A stretch of DNA of 64,000 bases from JBGAPI01 sp044221335 (GTDB lineage: Bacteria > Pseudomonadota > Gammaproteobacteria > Xanthomonadales > Ahniellaceae): NCBI GenBank assembly GCA_044221335.1, contig JBGAPI010000029.1, positions 3,241 to 67,240 of the forward strand, given 5' to 3'. Within the stretch, counting starts at the first letter, position 1, and every line of letters starts with the position of its first letter. The notes below the pieces were generated by a model that was not told the origin of the DNA, searched no databases, and was given only the letters and a program-made list of their open reading frames with translations. Position numbers and translations under genes: made by a program. Positions 8,029 to 18,721 of the stretch are shown here, piece after piece.

Positions 8029-9266
8029 GCCGCAAGAGCGATAGCAAGTCCCTGATCGTCGGCCTCGACATCGGCACCTCGAAGGTGGTGGCGCTGGTCG
8101 GCGAGCACGCGCCGGGCGAACCGGTCGAGGTGATCGGCGTCGGCTCCGCGCCGTCGAAGGGGCTGAAGCGCGGCGTGGTGGTCGACATCGAGTCCACCGT
8201 GCAGGCGATCCAGCGCGCCGTGCAGGAGGCCGAGCTGATGGCCGACTGCGAGATCCGCTCGGTCTACGCCGGCATCTCCGGGAGCCACCTGCGCTGCCAG
8301 AACTCGCAGGGCGTCGTGGCGATCCGCGACAAGGAAGTGGCGGCCGACGACGTCGAGCGGGTACTCGACGCGGCGCGCGCGGTGCCGATCTCGGCCGACC
8401 AGCGGATCCTGCATGTGCTGCCGCAGGAATACGTGATCGACGAGCAGGAAGGCATTCGCCACCCGATCGGAATGAGTGGCATCCGGTTGCAGGCCAAGGT
8501 CCACCTGATCACGGCAGCCCTGTCGGCCGAGCAGAACATCACCAAGTGCATCAGCCGCTGTGGCCTCGAGGTCGACGCGCTGATCGCACAGCCGCTCGCC
8601 TCGAGCTACGCGGTGCTGACCCAGGACGAGCGCGACCTCGGCGTCTGCCTCGTCGACATCGGCGCCGGCACCACCGACATCGCGGTGTTCACCCAGGGGG
8701 CGATCCGTCACACCGGCTCGATCGGTGCCGCCGGCGACCACGTCACCAGCGACATCGCCTTCGCGTTCCGCACGCCGACCCCCTACGCCGAAGACATCAA
8801 GGTCAAGTACGCCTGCGCGCTGGCCGGGCTGGCGCGGCCGGAGGAGACGATCGAGGTCACCAGCGTCGGCGACCGCCCCCCGCGGCGGCTGGCCCGGCAG
8901 ATGCTGGCCGAGGTCGTGCAGCGCCGCTACGAGGAGATCTTCGAGCTGGTGCAGGCGGAGCTGAAGCGCAGCGGCTACGAGGAGCTGATCGCGGCCGGCG
9001 TGGTGCTGACGGGTGGCGCGTCGCGGATGGAGGGCATGGTCGAGCTGGCCGAGGAGATGTTCCACATGCCGGTCCGGATCGGCGTGCCGGCCTACGTGAA
9101 CGGCCTGTCCGAGGTCGTCGGCAATCCGCTGCATGCGGCCGGCGTCGGCCTCCTTCTCTATGGCAGCCAGCAGGGCGAACGCAGCCGGGCCGGCAGCACC
9201 ACGGCCGACGGCGGTTCCGGCGGACGCTGGGACCGGGTCAAGAAGTGGTTCCTCGGCGAATTCTGA
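8025..9266 (+). CDS. ftsA: Cell division protein FtsA
   Basis: Actin-like ATPase that anchors FtsZ filaments to the membrane and recruits the divisome. Predicted 413 residues. Hallmarks are the N-terminal phosphate-1 loop VGLDIGTSKVVALVGE, the GVVVDIESTVQAI 1C-domain region, phosphate-2 VDIGAGTTDIAVF (about residue 207), and the adenosine motif VLTGGASRMEGM. The C-terminus ends in a Gly-rich linker and an amphipathic helix RWDRVKKWFLGEF, the membrane-targeting sequence. It overlaps ftsQ and is separated from ftsZ by 200 nt containing hairpins. Confidence 0.97.
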   Translation: MSRKSDSKSLIVGLDIGTSKVVALVGEHAPGEPVEVIGVGSAPSKGLKRGVVVDIESTVQAIQRAVQEAELMADCEIRSVYAGISGSHLRCQNSQGVVAIRDKEVAADDVERVLDAARAVPISADQRILHVLPQEYVIDEQEGIRHPIGMSGIRLQAKVHLITAALSAEQNITKCISRCGLEVDALIAQPLASSYAVLTQDERDLGVCLVDIGAGTTDIAVFTQGAIRHTGSIGAAGDHVTSDIAFAFRTPTPYAEDIKVKYACALAGLARPEETIEVTSVGDRPPRRLARQMLAEVVQRRYEEIFELVQAELKRSGYEELIAAGVVLTGGASRMEGMVELAEEMFHMPVRIGVPAYVNGLSEVVGNPLHAAGVGLLLYGSQQGERSRAGSTTADGGSGGRWDRVKKWFLGEF

Positions 9267-9466
9267 GGTGGGTGTGTGGGAGGGGCGCAAGCCCCGCGCA
9301 AGACGGGCTTCGGTCCGGCAACAAGGCGGGGAAGTCCCGCCGCAGCACCCGGCGAGCACATCCGCCGGCTTCAGGGGGCAAGGCGGTGACCTGCGACCGG
9401 CACAGCGCGCCGGATCGCCAGGATGAAAAAACAGCAGCACATAACTAACAGCACGGAGGATGGGTC
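9267..9466 (+). promoter_or_regulatory. ftsA-ftsZ intergenic region with small hairpins and the ftsZ ribosome binding site
   Basis: The only gap of any size inside the tightly packed division genes. It contains two short stem-loops, GGGGC-gcaa-GCCCC (about 9284-9297) and GCGGG-gaagt-CCCGC (about 9327-9341), then an A-rich stretch before a GGAGGA Shine-Dalgarno at 9455-9460. I infer that separate ftsZ transcription or mRNA processing may occur here, as ftsZ usually has its own promoters. No clear -35/-10 pair was identified. Confidence 0.4.
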
Positions 9467-10678
9467 ATGTTTGAACTAATCGAGTCCGCGGTGCCGAACG
9501 CGGTGATCAAGGTGATCGGGGTCGGCGGCGGCGGCAGCAATGCCGTCAACCACATGGTCAACGAACAGATCGAGGGCGTGGAGTTCATCTGCGCCAACAC
9601 CGACGCGCAGGCGCTCCGGCAGTCGAATGCCAAGACCCTGCTGCAGCTCGGTGGCAATGTCACCAAGGGCCTCGGCGCCGGCGCCAAGCCGGAAGTCGGC
9701 CGCCAGGCCGCGCTCGAGGACCGCGAGCGGATCTGCCAGTCGCTGCACGGCGCCGACATGGTGTTCATCACCGCCGGCATGGGCGGCGGCACCGGTACCG
9801 GGGCCGCGCCGGAAATCGCCAAGATGGCCAAGGAGATGGGGATCCTGACCGTCGCCGTGGTGACCAAGCCCTTCACCTTCGAAGGTCCGAAGCGCCGCGA
9901 CGTCGCGATGGCCGGCATCGAGGCGCTGGCGCCGCACGCCGACTCGCTGATCATCATCCCGAACGACAAGCTGCTGACCGTGCTCGGCAAGGACGTCAAC
10001 CTGCTGTCGGCGTTCCGCGCCGCCAACGACGTGCTGCATGGCGCGGTGCAGGGCATCGCCGACCTGATCACCCGTCCGGGCCTCATCAATGTCGATTTCG
10101 CCGACGTCCGCACGGTGATGTTCGAGAAGGGCATGGCGATGATGGGCTCGGGCGTCGGTCGCGGCGACGAGCGCGCGCTGCAGGCCGCCGAGGCCGCGAT
10201 CCACAATCCGCTGCTCGAGGACCTGGCCCTGTCGGGCGCCACCGGCATCCTGGTCAACATCGCCGCCGGTCCGGATTTCACGATGCGGGAGTTCGAGGAG
10301 ATCGGCAAGGTGGTGCAGTCCGCCGCCGCGGACGACGCCAACGTCGTGATCGGCACCGTGCTCGACATGGACATGGGCGAGGAAGTGCGGGTTACCGTCG
10401 TGGCGACGGGCCTCAATCGCCAGACCCAGGCGCGAGTGCTCGGCCGGGCGCTGGAGCAGCCGAAGGCCCCGGAGCCGGCACGCGAAGTCGCGGTCGAGCG
10501 GCCGTCGATGAAGATGGTCCGCAACGGCACCACCGGCGCCCTGGAGCCGGCGGGTGGCCGCAGCGGCGGCCTCGCCAGCTACGGCTTCGGCGCGGCCGGC
10601 GAGACCAACGCCCGGGCCGCCGGCGCCACCGACGACTACCTCAGCATCCCGTCGTTCCTGCGCAAGCAGGCCGACTGA
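9467..10678 (+). CDS. ftsZ: Cell division GTPase FtsZ
   Basis: Tubulin-like GTPase that forms the Z-ring. Predicted 403 residues, usual length. The G-box GGGTGTG is at residues 106-112, preceded by IKVIGVGGGGSNAVNHM and ICANTDAQAL. The T7 synergy loop (NVDFADVRTVM) activates GTP hydrolysis. A variable linker of about 60 residues leads to the conserved C-terminal peptide DYLSIPSFLRKQAD that binds FtsA/ZipA. Start ATG 9467 has GGAGGA 6 nt upstream. A hairpin follows the gene, so transcription may partly stop before lpxC. Confidence 0.98.
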   Translation: MFELIESAVPNAVIKVIGVGGGGSNAVNHMVNEQIEGVEFICANTDAQALRQSNAKTLLQLGGNVTKGLGAGAKPEVGRQAALEDRERICQSLHGADMVFITAGMGGGTGTGAAPEIAKMAKEMGILTVAVVTKPFTFEGPKRRDVAMAGIEALAPHADSLIIIPNDKLLTVLGKDVNLLSAFRAANDVLHGAVQGIADLITRPGLINVDFADVRTVMFEKGMAMMGSGVGRGDERALQAAEAAIHNPLLEDLALSGATGILVNIAAGPDFTMREFEEIGKVVQSAAADDANVVIGTVLDMDMGEEVRVTVVATGLNRQTQARVLGRALEQPKAPEPAREVAVERPSMKMVRNGTTGALEPAGGRSGGLASYGFGAAGETNARAAGATDDYLSIPSFLRKQAD

Positions 10679-10737
10679 GACCTTGAGCATGTCCTCCGTG
10701 AAAGGCTTGTTTGCAACGCGCTGAGTTGCGAAGCTTC

Positions 10738-10779
10738 GCCGCTGCCGATTGAATTTCCCCGCCCGGCAGCGGCGCTTTT
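10738..10779 (+). terminator. Probable terminator after ftsZ
   Basis: A perfect 10-bp inverted repeat, GCCGCTGCCG (10738-10747) and CGGCAGCGGC (10764-10773), with a 16-nt loop, is followed by GCTTTT. The position, 60 nt past the ftsZ stop, fits a partial intrinsic terminator; the long loop lowers confidence. Confidence 0.5.
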
Positions 10780-10917
10780 CGCCCTCGGAAACGCCGCGTT
10801 GTTGCAGATTTGCAACAGGAGAGTCGCGCTTTAGCCGCAATTCAGGTACCCAGCGTCCGAGGGGCTGTGTTATCGTCCGCGCGCTTTTTGCGTCCGTTTG
10901 ACGTGGGAAACCAGCCG

Positions 10918-11829
10918 ATGATCCGACAGCGAACCCTGAAAAACGTGATCCGCGCCACTGGCGTCGGGATCCATACTGGCCAGAAGGTCTTGATGACGCT
11001 GCGTCCCGCGGCCATCAACACCGGCATCGTTTTTCGGCGGGTCGACCTGCCCGAAGCGGTGGAAATCCGTGCCTGCCCGCATCAGGTCGGCGACACCAGC
11101 CTGTCGACGACGCTGCTGAAGGACAACGTCCGGGTCGCCACGATCGAACATCTGCTGTCCGCGATGGCCGGACTCGGCATCGACAACGCCTATGTCGACC
11201 TGTCCGCCGGCGAAGTGCCGATCATGGACGGCAGCGCCGGTCCGTTCGTGTTCCTGATCCAGTCCGCCGGGATCGAGGAACAGGCCGCGGCCAAGAAGTT
11301 CATCCGCATCAAGAAGTCGGTCACCGTCCGCGAGGGCGACAAGTGGGCCCGCTTCGATCCGTTCGACGGTTTCAAGGTCGGCTTCACCATCGCCTTCGAC
11401 CATCCCATCTTCACCCGCAAGGCCTCGCACGCCGAAATCGACTTCTCCACGACCTCGTTCGTGAAGGAAGTCAGCCGCGCGCGCACCTTCGGCTTCATGC
11501 GCGACATCGAAATGCTGCGCGAGCGCAACCTGGTGCTCGGCGGCAGCATGGACAACGCCATCGTGCTCGACGACTACCGCATCCTCAACGAGGACGGCCT
11601 GCGTTACGAGGACGAGTTCGTCAAGCACAAGATTCTCGACGCCATCGGTGACCTGTATCTGCTCGGTCACAGCCTGATCGGCGCCTTCCACGGCCACAAG
11701 TCCGGCCATTCGCTGAACAATCAGCTGCTGCGCACCCTGGTGGCCGACAAGACCGCCTGGGAAGAGGTCACGTTCTCCGACCCCGCGCAGGCCCCCATCT
11801 CCTACGCCCACCCGGCGCAGGCGGTCTGA
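10918..11829 (+). CDS. lpxC: UDP-3-O-acyl-N-acetylglucosamine deacetylase (LpxC)
   Basis: Zinc amidase catalysing the committed step of lipid A synthesis. Predicted 303 residues against 305 in E. coli. Start chosen at ATG 10918 (MIRQRTLKNVIRATGVG), which matches the family; an upstream in-frame extension to 10810 has no family counterpart. Zinc ligands appear as TIEHLLSA (His about 78) and the HKILDAIGDLYLLGH segment (His and Asp near 238-242). The catalytic His is in GHKSGHSLNN. The dcw-lpxC order is standard in gammaproteobacteria. A convergent hairpin separates it from dciA. Confidence 0.97.
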   Translation: MIRQRTLKNVIRATGVGIHTGQKVLMTLRPAAINTGIVFRRVDLPEAVEIRACPHQVGDTSLSTTLLKDNVRVATIEHLLSAMAGLGIDNAYVDLSAGEVPIMDGSAGPFVFLIQSAGIEEQAAAKKFIRIKKSVTVREGDKWARFDPFDGFKVGFTIAFDHPIFTRKASHAEIDFSTTSFVKEVSRARTFGFMRDIEMLRERNLVLGGSMDNAIVLDDYRILNEDGLRYEDEFVKHKILDAIGDLYLLGHSLIGAFHGHKSGHSLNNQLLRTLVADKTAWEEVTFSDPAQAPISYAHPAQAV

Positions 11830-11848
11830 CCCGAGGAATTCCGGACAA

Positions 11849-11867
11849 CGCCGCGCGGAGCGCGGCG
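11849..11867. terminator. Hairpin between convergent lpxC and dciA
   Basis: CGCCGCGC (11849-11856), loop GGA, GCGCGGCG (11860-11867) form a perfect 8-bp stem between two convergent genes. There is no T-run on either side, so this may be a weak or Rho-assisted terminator. Confidence 0.4.
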
Positions 11868-11886
11868 CGGGCGGGTTCTCCGCCCT

Positions 11887-12342
11887 TCAGGCCAGGGAGG
11901 CCAGTCGTTCGAGCAGGGCGCGCAGTTCGGGGTCGGTGATGACCCGCGCGGCGCGATCGAGGGTGTCGGCCGCCGCGGCCGACAACGGCGAAGACGGTGG
12001 GTCGGCCGGCACGATCGGCAGGGCACCGAGTTCGACGGCAAGCGTGTCGAGTGGCAGGCCACTGGCCTTGCGGGCCTGGTCCAGCAGTTGTGGACCGGAC
12101 AGGCGCAGGCGGGTGGCGATCGCAGCGGTCGGCGCCAGCAGCACGAGGCGACGGTCGCGCAGATTGGCCACCCGGAAGCGCTCGCGGCAGGTGGAATCCA
12201 GTACGTCGGCCAAGGCTGTCTGGATGCGGGAGAGGAATCGCCCGCGTTCAACCAGCCCAGACAGTGCCGGCGAGGCTTTCAGCGGGTGCAGTGCGGTCGG
12301 CGATGGCAGCGCTCGGCGGGATCGAGAGTGGTTGCGCGTCAC
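11887..12342 (-). CDS. dciA: DciA-type helicase loader (DUF721 protein)
   Basis: Predicted 151-residue protein of the DUF721/DciA family, which loads or recruits the replicative helicase DnaB in bacteria lacking DnaC. The diagnostic core is CRERFRVANLRDRRLVLLAPT followed by ATRLRLSGPQLL, the KH-like fold, with a basic N-terminus (TRNHSRSRRALP). Start taken at GTG 12342 (complement), where the basic N-terminus begins; the frame is open further upstream antisense to the peptidase gene, so the start is uncertain. It diverges from the M23 gene with only 36 nt between starts. The lpxC-dciA-M23-secA order is, to my knowledge, typical of Lysobacterales. Confidence 0.85.
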   Translation of the reverse strand: MTRNHSRSRRALPSPTALHPLKASPALSGLVERGRFLSRIQTALADVLDSTCRERFRVANLRDRRLVLLAPTAAIATRLRLSGPQLLDQARKASGLPLDTLAVELGALPIVPADPPSSPLSAAAADTLDRAARVITDPELRALLERLASLA

Positions 12343-12378
12343 GACGGTCGCTCTGGGCTCACCAACAGGTTCTTGCGC

Positions 12379-13308
12379 ATGAACATTATCATCGTCGCCA
12401 AGCCCTTCTCGACGCCGCGCGTCGTCCGTCTCGGCGGTTGGCGCTCCTGGATGGCCCCCGGCCTTGCGATCGCCGCCGTGGTCGCGGTGATCGGTGGCGT
12501 AGGCGCGATGGCCGGCGCCTTCCTGTTCGGACCGGCCGCGCTCAAGTACGAACTCCGCACCGCCCAGTCGCAACTCGATACCCAGCGCGAAGAACTCATC
12601 AAGACCCGCGCCGACGCCAACCGCGACGTCAACGCCCTGGCACTCCGCCTCGGCCGCCTCTCCGCCGAATCCTCCCGCCTCAATTCCCTCGGCAAGCGCC
12701 TCGCCTCGATGGGCAAGCTGGACGACGGCGAGTTCGATTTCTCCCGCGAGCCGGCGCTTGGCGGCGGCCCCGAGAACGACAGTGCTCCGAGCATCGCCGC
12801 GCCGCAGATCGACTCCGTGCTCGATCGCCTCGAAGCGCAGTTCGGCCGCCAGTCGGAACAGCTGAACCTGCTGGAGTCCGTGCTGATGAAGCGCGAGCTC
12901 GACAAGAGCCTGATGCCGGCGGGCCTGCCGGTCGCCAGCGGCAACGTCGGTTCCGGCTATGGCTACCGCGTCGATCCGATCAACGGCCACGGCGAGTTCC
13001 ATACCGGGATCGACTACGACGGCGACGTCGGCACCAACATCATGGCGGTCGCCGGCGGCGTGGTCTCGTTCTCCGGCGTCCGCGCCGGCTACGGCAACGT
13101 GGTCGAGATCGACCACGGCAACGGTTATCTCACCCGCTACGCGCACAACTCGCGCAACCTGGTGAAGGAAGGCCAGCCGGTCCACGGTGGCGAAATCATC
13201 GCCAAGATGGGCGCGACCGGCCGCGCGACCGGCAGCCACGTGCACTTCGAGGTGTGGCGCGACGGCAAGGTGACCAACCCCTACGAGTACGTTCGCGCGA
13301 TTCGCTGA
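12379..13308 (+). CDS. M23-family (LytM) envelope metallopeptidase
   Basis: Predicted 309-residue bitopic protein. A basic N-terminus is followed by one membrane segment (about residues 30-55), a coiled-coil-like stretch (about 60-115) and a C-terminal M23 domain. The zinc ligands are visible as HTGIDYDGD (H-x3-D) and GSHVHFEVW (HxH), so the domain looks catalytically intact rather than a degenerate LytM activator. The start at ATG 12379 gives the transmembrane anchor directly; upstream in-frame codons are antisense to dciA. Likely role is peptidoglycan endopeptidase activity or regulation during growth; substrate is inferred from the family. Confidence 0.88.
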   Translation: MNIIIVAKPFSTPRVVRLGGWRSWMAPGLAIAAVVAVIGGVGAMAGAFLFGPAALKYELRTAQSQLDTQREELIKTRADANRDVNALALRLGRLSAESSRLNSLGKRLASMGKLDDGEFDFSREPALGGGPENDSAPSIAAPQIDSVLDRLEAQFGRQSEQLNLLESVLMKRELDKSLMPAGLPVASGNVGSGYGYRVDPINGHGEFHTGIDYDGDVGTNIMAVAGGVVSFSGVRAGYGNVVEIDHGNGYLTRYAHNSRNLVKEGQPVHGGEIIAKMGATGRATGSHVHFEVWRDGKVTNPYEYVRAIR

Positions 13309-13343
13309 GGTCCGCAACGCGCCCCGTTCCGCCGGTCCGCGGC

Positions 13344-13715
13344 GTGACGCGTCGCGACGATCCCTACCGTCCGCCCACGGCGGACGTGCAAGATGTCGCG
13401 GAAGATGCTGCGGCTCCGCGCTGGCGTCTCGAGGTCCGGATTAGCACGATGCTGCTGACCGCCATTCCGCTGCTGTTTGCGTCGGGAATCGCGGTGATGT
13501 ACGTCGAGCGCTCAGCGGGGTACACCGCATTGCACAGGTTCGCCGGTGTCGCCGTGACCGTAATGCCATTGTTGCTCGCACCGCTGTCCCTTCTCACGGC
13601 AATCGGCGCGTTCATGAAGAGCCTCGGGCGAAGCCGGCCGAACTATCAGTTCTTGGCCGAAGCCGGGATCTCCCTTGTGGTGGTCGCGTTCTTCGCGCTC
13701 TTCGGCTTCGACTGA
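13344..13715 (+). CDS. Small three-helix membrane protein of unknown function
   Basis: Predicted 123 residues from GTG 13344. The N-terminal cytoplasmic stretch begins TRRDDPYRPPTADV, a D-P-Y-x-P-P motif common at the N-termini of small membrane proteins in this group. Three hydrophobic segments follow (about residues 32-52, 60-85 and 100-120). No enzymatic motif is visible. It lies between the M23 peptidase gene (35 nt) and secA (141 nt). Function unknown; coding status is supported by the clean hydrophobic periodicity and the convincing N-terminus. Confidence 0.65.
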   Translation: MTRRDDPYRPPTADVQDVAEDAAAPRWRLEVRISTMLLTAIPLLFASGIAVMYVERSAGYTALHRFAGVAVTVMPLLLAPLSLLTAIGAFMKSLGRSRPNYQFLAEAGISLVVVAFFALFGFD

Positions 13716-13810
13716 CCGCCGATGACGCGCCGGCAAGGTGTGTTGAAACCCCCGCGACCGGCCCCATAGTTCCAAACCCTCGGCGATTCGGCCGCGGTGC
13801 CGTTTGCCTG

Positions 13811-13816
13811 TAGAAT
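13811..13816 (+). promoter_or_regulatory. Candidate -10 element of secA
   Basis: TAGAAT (13811-13816) lies 40 nt before the secA ATG in the short gap after the membrane protein gene. The -35 region is poor (around 13788), as usual in this GC-rich sequence. Confidence 0.35.
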
Positions 13817-13856
13817 GCCCGCCCCTCGTGGTACCCCCGTTTCCCGGAAAATCCCC

Positions 13857-16601
<2,745 letters not shown>

Positions 16602-16656
16602 GGAATTCGGACCACGTCCGATTTCCTCCCGTGAAGGGCTGAAGAGCGCTTTTCCC

Positions 16657-17619
16657 GTGAAGAGCGGGCGCGTCCATGTGGTCGCGGCCGTGCTGCGCGA
16701 CTCGCGCGGTCGCGTGCTGCTGGCACAGCGGCGGGCGGGATCGCATCTCGCGGGACTGTGGGAATTTCCCGGTGGCAAGGTCGAGACCGGCGAGTCGCCG
16801 GTCGCGGCCCTGGTGCGCGAGTTGCAGGAGGAGGTCGGCATCGCCGTCGATACCGCCACCGTCACCCCGCTGCATCGCGTGCCCTGGCACTACGACGGCC
16901 AACGCCCGATCCTGATCGATGCGTACGAGGTCGGCGCGTTCCGCGGCGAGCCACACGGGCGCGAGGGGCAGGGCGTCGGCTGGCGCGAGGTCGCCGGTAT
17001 TGCCGCAAGCGACATGCCGGCAGCCGACTGGCCGCTGGTCATGACGCTGCGCCTCCCGCGCGAGCTGGTCGTCAGTCCGGATCCGATGGGTGATCCGGAG
17101 CGCTGGATGTCCGAACTCCACGCCAGCATCGCCGCCGGCGCTCGTCTGGTGCTGTTGCGCAGCAAGAAGCTCGCGGTGGACGCGCTCGCCCGGCTCGCGG
17201 CGGATGCGCACGCACTCTGCGCCGCTGCGGGCGCGCGTCTGCTGCTTTCCGATCACCCGGATCTTGCGCTCGCTCTCGGCCTCGACGGCGTGCACCTGTC
17301 GAGTCCGGGGCTCCGGGCACTCGGCGCGCCCCACGGCGGATTGCCCGCGACGATGTGGCTAGGCGCTTCCTGTCACGACGCTGACGAACTCGCGCGGGCG
17401 GAGCGTGCCGGCTGCGACTATGTCAGCCTCGCGCCGGTGCTGCCGACGACGTCGCACCCCGGTGCGGCGCCGCTGGGATGGGAGCGCTTCGAGGCGCTTG
17501 CGCGATCGACGCCGTTGCCGGCATTCGCCTTGGGAGGGCTGACGCCGTCGCAGCTGTCCGAGGCGCGCGCGCGGGGCGGGTTCGGGATCGCGGGAATCGG
17601 GGCGTTCTGGGGCGGGTAG
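16657..17619 (+). CDS. Nudix (MutT-type) hydrolase fused to a ThiE-like domain
   Basis: Predicted 320 residues. The N-terminal MutT-like domain (about 1-130) carries a complete Nudix box: GKVETGE, then RELQEEVGI about 7 residues later. It probably hydrolyses oxidised nucleotides such as 8-oxo-dGTP. The C-terminal domain (about 140-320) resembles thiamine-phosphate synthase: DGVHLSS, GASCHDADELA and YVSLAPVLPTTSHPG match its barrel motifs, but the usual diphosphate-binding elements look weakened. The same fusion occurs in many gammaproteobacteria after secA. Start GTG 16657 is the only plausible start between the secA stop and the Nudix domain. The stop is TAG inside a GTAG tetranucleotide. 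Confidence 0.88.
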   Translation: MKSGRVHVVAAVLRDSRGRVLLAQRRAGSHLAGLWEFPGGKVETGESPVAALVRELQEEVGIAVDTATVTPLHRVPWHYDGQRPILIDAYEVGAFRGEPHGREGQGVGWREVAGIAASDMPAADWPLVMTLRLPRELVVSPDPMGDPERWMSELHASIAAGARLVLLRSKKLAVDALARLAADAHALCAAAGARLLLSDHPDLALALGLDGVHLSSPGLRALGAPHGGLPATMWLGASCHDADELARAERAGCDYVSLAPVLPTTSHPGAAPLGWERFEALARSTPLPAFALGGLTPSQLSEARARGGFGIAGIGAFWGG

Positions 17620-17986
17620 GGGCCTTCTGCACTTCGATGCGGCGCCGCGCTCGTCGGCAGACGAATCGGCTGTGCCAGCACCCTCGAGTCACTGTGCGCC
17701 AGGAGCGCGCGTGGACAGCGAAGCGTGCCCGAAGGGCGTCGCGCAGGAGTGCCCGCTGCCAGGGGCGGCCCGGTGCGCAGCACCGGGTCAGGGTTGTTGG
17801 AGCACTACACCGTGTTCGAAGTCTGGCCCTTGGGGCCCATCCGTCCTCAAGCCGGATGGGAGCGGCGTCAGCCCTGAAGTCCCGGTGGCGGCGCACGCCC
17901 CGGTTGCGGAGCCCTGGTCGACTCCGGAGCGTCGGGTCGTGCGTCGCTCCCACACGGAGATCGTTGCGGCTTGAGCCGCTCCTGCA
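17620..17986. other. Non-coding stretch between convergent genes
   Basis: This 367-nt region between the Nudix-ThiE gene and a convergent exported-protein gene contains no convincing gene. Open frames here on both strands lack any recognisable N-terminus or domain and run into the flanking genes. Several short dyads are visible, including GCGGCTTGAGCCGC at about 17965-17978. Its flank (CTCCTGCAT) matches part of the GTAG palindrome after prmC. It probably consists of decayed repeat elements. Confidence 0.6.
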
Positions 17987-18583
17987 TCACTTGTAGGCAG
18001 GATCGATCACGTCTTCCTTGCGGCAGGACTGAGTGCCGGCGGCGTGTTCGGAGACCGTCTTCTTCAGTGCGCGCAGGGTCTCGGTGTCCCGCGGTGCGGC
18101 GCCGGAGTTCTGGGTCTCCGCAAGCTTGAGGGCGTCGGCAGCGCAGGGCCAGTTGCCCAGTTGCGCGTGTGCCACCGCGAGGTCGACGTAGGGGAAATAG
18201 TCGGCGTACCACATGCCGTACATCCGCTTGTCCGCCTGGCTCTGCGGATTGAGCGAAGCGGCCTCGGCGATCTGGTGGACGGCGCGACCGGCGTCACCGG
18301 CCTGCAGCAGCGCGCGGCCGAACTCGAAGTGGAAGTACCACGGCATGCTGCCGGACTTGGCGCTGTCGACCATGCCGCACTGGATCAGCACCTTGTGGCG
18401 CAAGGCCTCTGCAGCCTCCGGCGTCAGCGACACCGGTGCGTCGAAGGCCAGTTGACCCTGGGCGAGGCTGAACCGGCCGACCGGTTGATTTTTCGGGGTG
18501 ATTTCCGTGGACGGCGGGGTGTCGGCGAGCGCCGAGATGCCGAACAGGAGACCTGCCGTCAGGAGCGAGATGCGAGCGAGCAT
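17987..18583 (-). CDS. Exported protein of unknown function with TPR-like helices
   Basis: Predicted 198 residues. A signal peptide (about 1-20, ending ALA before DTPPSTEI) is followed by a segment containing two cysteines and helical pairs suggesting tetratricopeptide-like packing, for example HFEFGRALLQAGDAGRAVHQ and YFPYVDLAVAHAQLGNWPCA. ATG 18583 has GAGGA about 8 nt upstream. It is the next gene after the FadL-type porin on the same strand but is separated from it by a terminator-like hairpin, so it may be transcribed alone. No specific function can be assigned. Confidence 0.7.
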   Translation of the reverse strand: MLARISLLTAGLLFGISALADTPPSTEITPKNQPVGRFSLAQGQLAFDAPVSLTPEAAEALRHKVLIQCGMVDSAKSGSMPWYFHFEFGRALLQAGDAGRAVHQIAEAASLNPQSQADKRMYGMWYADYFPYVDLAVAHAQLGNWPCAADALKLAETQNSGAAPRDTETLRALKKTVSEHAAGTQSCRKEDVIDPAYK

Positions 18584-18651
18584 GGACGAATCCTCGAAAC
18601 CGTAGCCAGATCAGCTTACTCCAACAGGGAAGTCCTGTCGTCCGGCGACTG

Positions 18652-18685
18652 TGAAAACGACTGCGGCGCCCGCAGGCGCCGCAGT
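18652..18685 (-). terminator. Intrinsic terminator of the FadL-type porin gene
   Basis: On the minus strand, CTGCGGCGCC, loop TGCG and GGCGCCGCAG (18661-18684) form a 10-bp GC stem followed by a T-rich CGTTTTC. It lies about 37 nt after the porin stop codon at 18722. A good Rho-independent terminator. Confidence 0.8.
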
Positions 18686-18721
18686 TCCCTCGTGGATAAC
18701 GTAGACGGATCGCTCGATGGA

